Below, one piece after another: positions 62,194 to 64,000 of a stretch of DNA of 64,000 nucleotides. The notes under the pieces are model-generated. The model searched no databases. It was not told the DNA's origin and saw only the letters and a list, made by a program, of their open reading frames with translations. Location: the NCBI RefSeq assembly GCF_001466725.1, contig NZ_CP013650.1, positions 4,092,001-4,156,000 on the forward strand, given 5' to 3'. Source of the DNA: Lacimicrobium alkaliphilum. Its GTDB lineage: Bacteria; Pseudomonadota; Gammaproteobacteria; Enterobacterales; Alteromonadaceae. Position numbers and translations under genes: made by a program. Each line of letters starts with the position of its first letter. Position 1 is the stretch's first letter.

Positions 62194-64000
62194 ATGCGCT
62201 GTGGTGTATTAAAGCGTCTCTCAATTGCCCTGACGGCCGGCTTTATTGCTATGGCCACCAGCATTTCTGCGGCTGAATACTCCCCCAATTTCAAAGGCAC
62301 AGATATTGATGAATTTATCAATATTGTCGGTAAAAACCTTCAGCGAACCATTATTGTCGATCCCAATGTGCGCGGCAAAATCACCGTGCGCAGTTATGAT
62401 TTGCTCAGCGAAGAGCAGTATTACCAGTTTTTCCTGAACGTACTGCAGGTCTACGGTTTCGCGGTGGTGGAAATGCCCAGTGGCATTCTCAAGGTGGTGC
62501 GCGATAAAGACGCCAAAACCTCCAATATTCCGGTGATCGAAGGCACCCCCTTCGACGGCGATGAAATGATCACCCGCGTGGTACCAGTTTACAATGTGTC
62601 GGTACGGGAGCTGGCACCCTTGCTGCGCCAGCTTAACGATCAGGCCGGTGGCGGCAATGTGGTCAGTTACGACCCCTCCAATGTGATGATGCTCACGGGC
62701 CGGGCGGCAGTGGTCAACCGGCTGGTTGAGATCATCGAACGGGTCGACAAGGCCGGCGATCAGGAAGTGGATATTATCAAGCTCAAATATGCCTCTTCAT
62801 CTGAGATGGTGCGCATTGTTGAGAGTATTAATAAGTCACAGGGCGGCAAACCCACACCGGATTTGCTGCAGCCCAGAGTGGTGGCAGACGATCGTACCAA
62901 CAGTGTGATTGTTTCCGGTGATATTAAAGCCCGCCAGCGCCTGATCAACCTGATCGAGCGGCTGGACAGGGAGCTGGAAACCAGCGGCAATACCAGAGTG
63001 CATTATCTGAAATACGCCAAAGCAGAAGATCTGGTTAAGGTATTACAGGGCGTCAGCGCCGGTATTCAGGCCGAGGAGAGTTCAGCCACACCAAACCAGC
63101 GCCGCGGTAACAATACCCGTGATGTCAGCATCGATGCCCATCAGGACTCCAATGCGCTGGTGATTACCGCAGAGCCGGATATGATGCGCTCTTTAGGCGA
63201 AGTCATTCGCCAGCTGGATATCCGCCGCGCCCAGGTGCAGGTAGAAGCCATAATTGTCGAGGTATTTGAAGGCGACGGCACCCAGCTTGGCGTGCAATGG
63301 GCCAGCGAAAGTGGCGGCGGCCAGCAGTTTAATAATGGCACTGTGCCCATAGGTGCGCTGGGTGTGGCGCTGCGCCAGGCCGAAGACCGGGAAGTGAATC
63401 GTACAATTATCAGTCCAAATGGGCAGCCTGTGCAAACCACGGAAACCATCGAAGGGGATCTGAATGCCCTGGCCAACCTGCTCGGCGGTCTTAACGGCGC
63501 CATGTACGGCGTGGTTAAAGACGGCTGGGGCGCGGTCGTGCAGGCGGTCAGCACCGACACCAATTCTAACGTGCTTGCCACTCCCCATCTGACCACCATG
63601 GATAACGAAGAAGCCTTCTTTATTGTTGGTCAGGAAGTGCCGATTATTACCGGCTCTTCAACGGGCTCCAACAATGAAAATCCGTTCCAGACCGTGGATC
63701 GCCAGGAAGTGGGCATCAAGCTCAAGGTTACCCCACAGATAAACGAGGGGAACGCCGTACAACTGCTGATAGAGCAGGAAGTCTCCAGCGTCAGTGGTAC
63801 AACAGGCGTGGATATCTCCATTAACAAACGGGAAATCAAAACCACAGTGATCGTCGATGACGGCGGTACAGTGGTACTCGGTGGTCTGATTGATGAGGAT
63901 ATTCAGGAGAGTGTGTCTAAGGTGCCGCTGTTGGGCGACATTCCGATATTGGGCCATTTGTTCAGCTCCACCTCGTCGAGCAAGCGTAAGCGTAATCTGA
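62194..64000 (+). CDS. gspD: Type II secretion system secretin GspD (cut by window end)
   Basis: Outer-membrane secretin of the T2SS, at least 602 residues visible. A signal peptide (about 1-26, ISA-AE) is followed by N0 (FKGTDIDEFINIVGKNLQRT), then N1-N3 repeats (IIKLKYASSSEMVRIVESI, VHYLKYAKAEDLVKVLQGV), and the secretin core (VEAIIVEVFEGDGTQLGVQW, SNVLATPHLTTMDNEEAFF, VPLLGDIPILGHLFSS). AAGGATTAGAACT precedes the ATG, 15 nt after gspC. The reading frame is open to the last base. Confidence 0.96.
   Translation, partial: MRCGVLKRLSIALTAGFIAMATSISAAEYSPNFKGTDIDEFINIVGKNLQRTIIVDPNVRGKITVRSYDLLSEEQYYQFFLNVLQVYGFAVVEMPSGILKVVRDKDAKTSNIPVIEGTPFDGDEMITRVVPVYNVSVRELAPLLRQLNDQAGGGNVVSYDPSNVMMLTGRAAVVNRLVEIIERVDKAGDQEVDIIKLKYASSSEMVRIVESINKSQGGKPTPDLLQPRVVADDRTNSVIVSGDIKARQRLINLIERLDRELETSGNTRVHYLKYAKAEDLVKVLQGVSAGIQAEESSATPNQRRGNNTRDVSIDAHQDSNALVITAEPDMMRSLGEVIRQLDIRRAQVQVEAIIVEVFEGDGTQLGVQWASESGGGQQFNNGTVPIGALGVALRQAEDREVNRTIISPNGQPVQTTETIEGDLNALANLLGGLNGAMYGVVKDGWGAVVQAVSTDTNSNVLATPHLTTMDNEEAFFIVGQEVPIITGSSTGSNNENPFQTVDRQEVGIKLKVTPQINEGNAVQLLIEQEVSSVSGTTGVDISINKREIKTTVIVDDGGTVVLGGLIDEDIQESVSKVPLLGDIPILGHLFSSTSSSKRKRNL

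Overview
The window is a chromosomal segment of a gammaproteobacterium, most likely of the order Alteromonadales (an Alteromonadaceae-like genome of about 50-53% GC). The reasons are gene content and order: the blocks gor/prlC, ubiE-ubiJ-ubiB-tatABC-tatD-hemB, gppA-rhlB/trxA-rho, rsd/nudC-hemE, queG/nnr-tsaE-amiB-mutL-miaA-hfq-hflX-hflK-hflC-(DUF2065)-purA, fadBA/slt/pepQ and hslR-hslO-pckA/gspCD all match the ancestral gammaproteobacterial arrangement. Several proteins are of a Pseudomonas-like or marine type, such as the Asp-rich (Mg type) HemB and a 513-residue PckA. Everything here is read from the sequence and from memory of these families; no search was run.

Layout. 1-4.1 kb: glutathione reductase (partial), a small heat-shock protein, oligopeptidase A and a Tag-type DNA glycosylase. 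4.2-14.1 kb: ubiquinone biosynthesis (ubiE, ubiJ, ubiB), an outer-membrane-barrel-like protein, the twin-arginine translocase with tatD, a 7TM diguanylate cyclase and hemB. 14.1-22 kb: gppA-rhlB, trxA, rho, rsd, nudC, hemE. 22-26 kb: a large sensor with a beta-propeller and a GGDEF domain, plus a propeller lipoprotein. 26-40 kb: the queG to purA block, interrupted only by a kynureninase-like PLP enzyme. 40-44.5 kb: a Ser/Thr kinase with TPR repeats facing an ECF-type sigma factor, with a secreted protein of unknown function downstream of the kinase. 44.5-54.3 kb: fadBA, slt, pepQ, an M19 dipeptidase, an unknown periplasmic protein and fklB. 54.3-61.1 kb: pckA and hslO-hslR, separated by an accessory island. 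From 61.2 kb: the start of a type II secretion operon (gspC, gspD), cut by the window end.

Most of the window is housekeeping. The unusual material lies between genes. The most interesting piece is the pckA-hslO island (about 56.5-59.8 kb). It carries an IS3-family transposase remnant whose right end abuts a half attC site, followed by two consecutive integron-style gene cassettes. In each cassette the first bases are the reverse complement of the bases opening its own trailing attC (11 bp and 10 bp, perfect). No integrase is visible. The cassettes encode a TonB-C-like lipoprotein and an unknown 113-residue protein, and two AT-rich orphan genes follow.

Three dispersed repeat families occupy intergenic gaps. 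(a) Four imperfect palindromes with CCACAGAG/CTCTGTGG arms. (b) Two loci of a perfect 25-bp inverted repeat with core GTGGGGTCAGAGTAAAC. (c) Hairpin clusters whose stems differ but whose loops keep GGGA (TCCC on the other strand), the largest of which folds on paper into a four-stem junction (54539-54672). Other points worth a look are the sigma/kinase module with a kinase that has lost HRD and glycine-loop residues, queG and nnr start codons that overlap head to head, and a mirrored pair of extended -10 elements between rsd and nudC.
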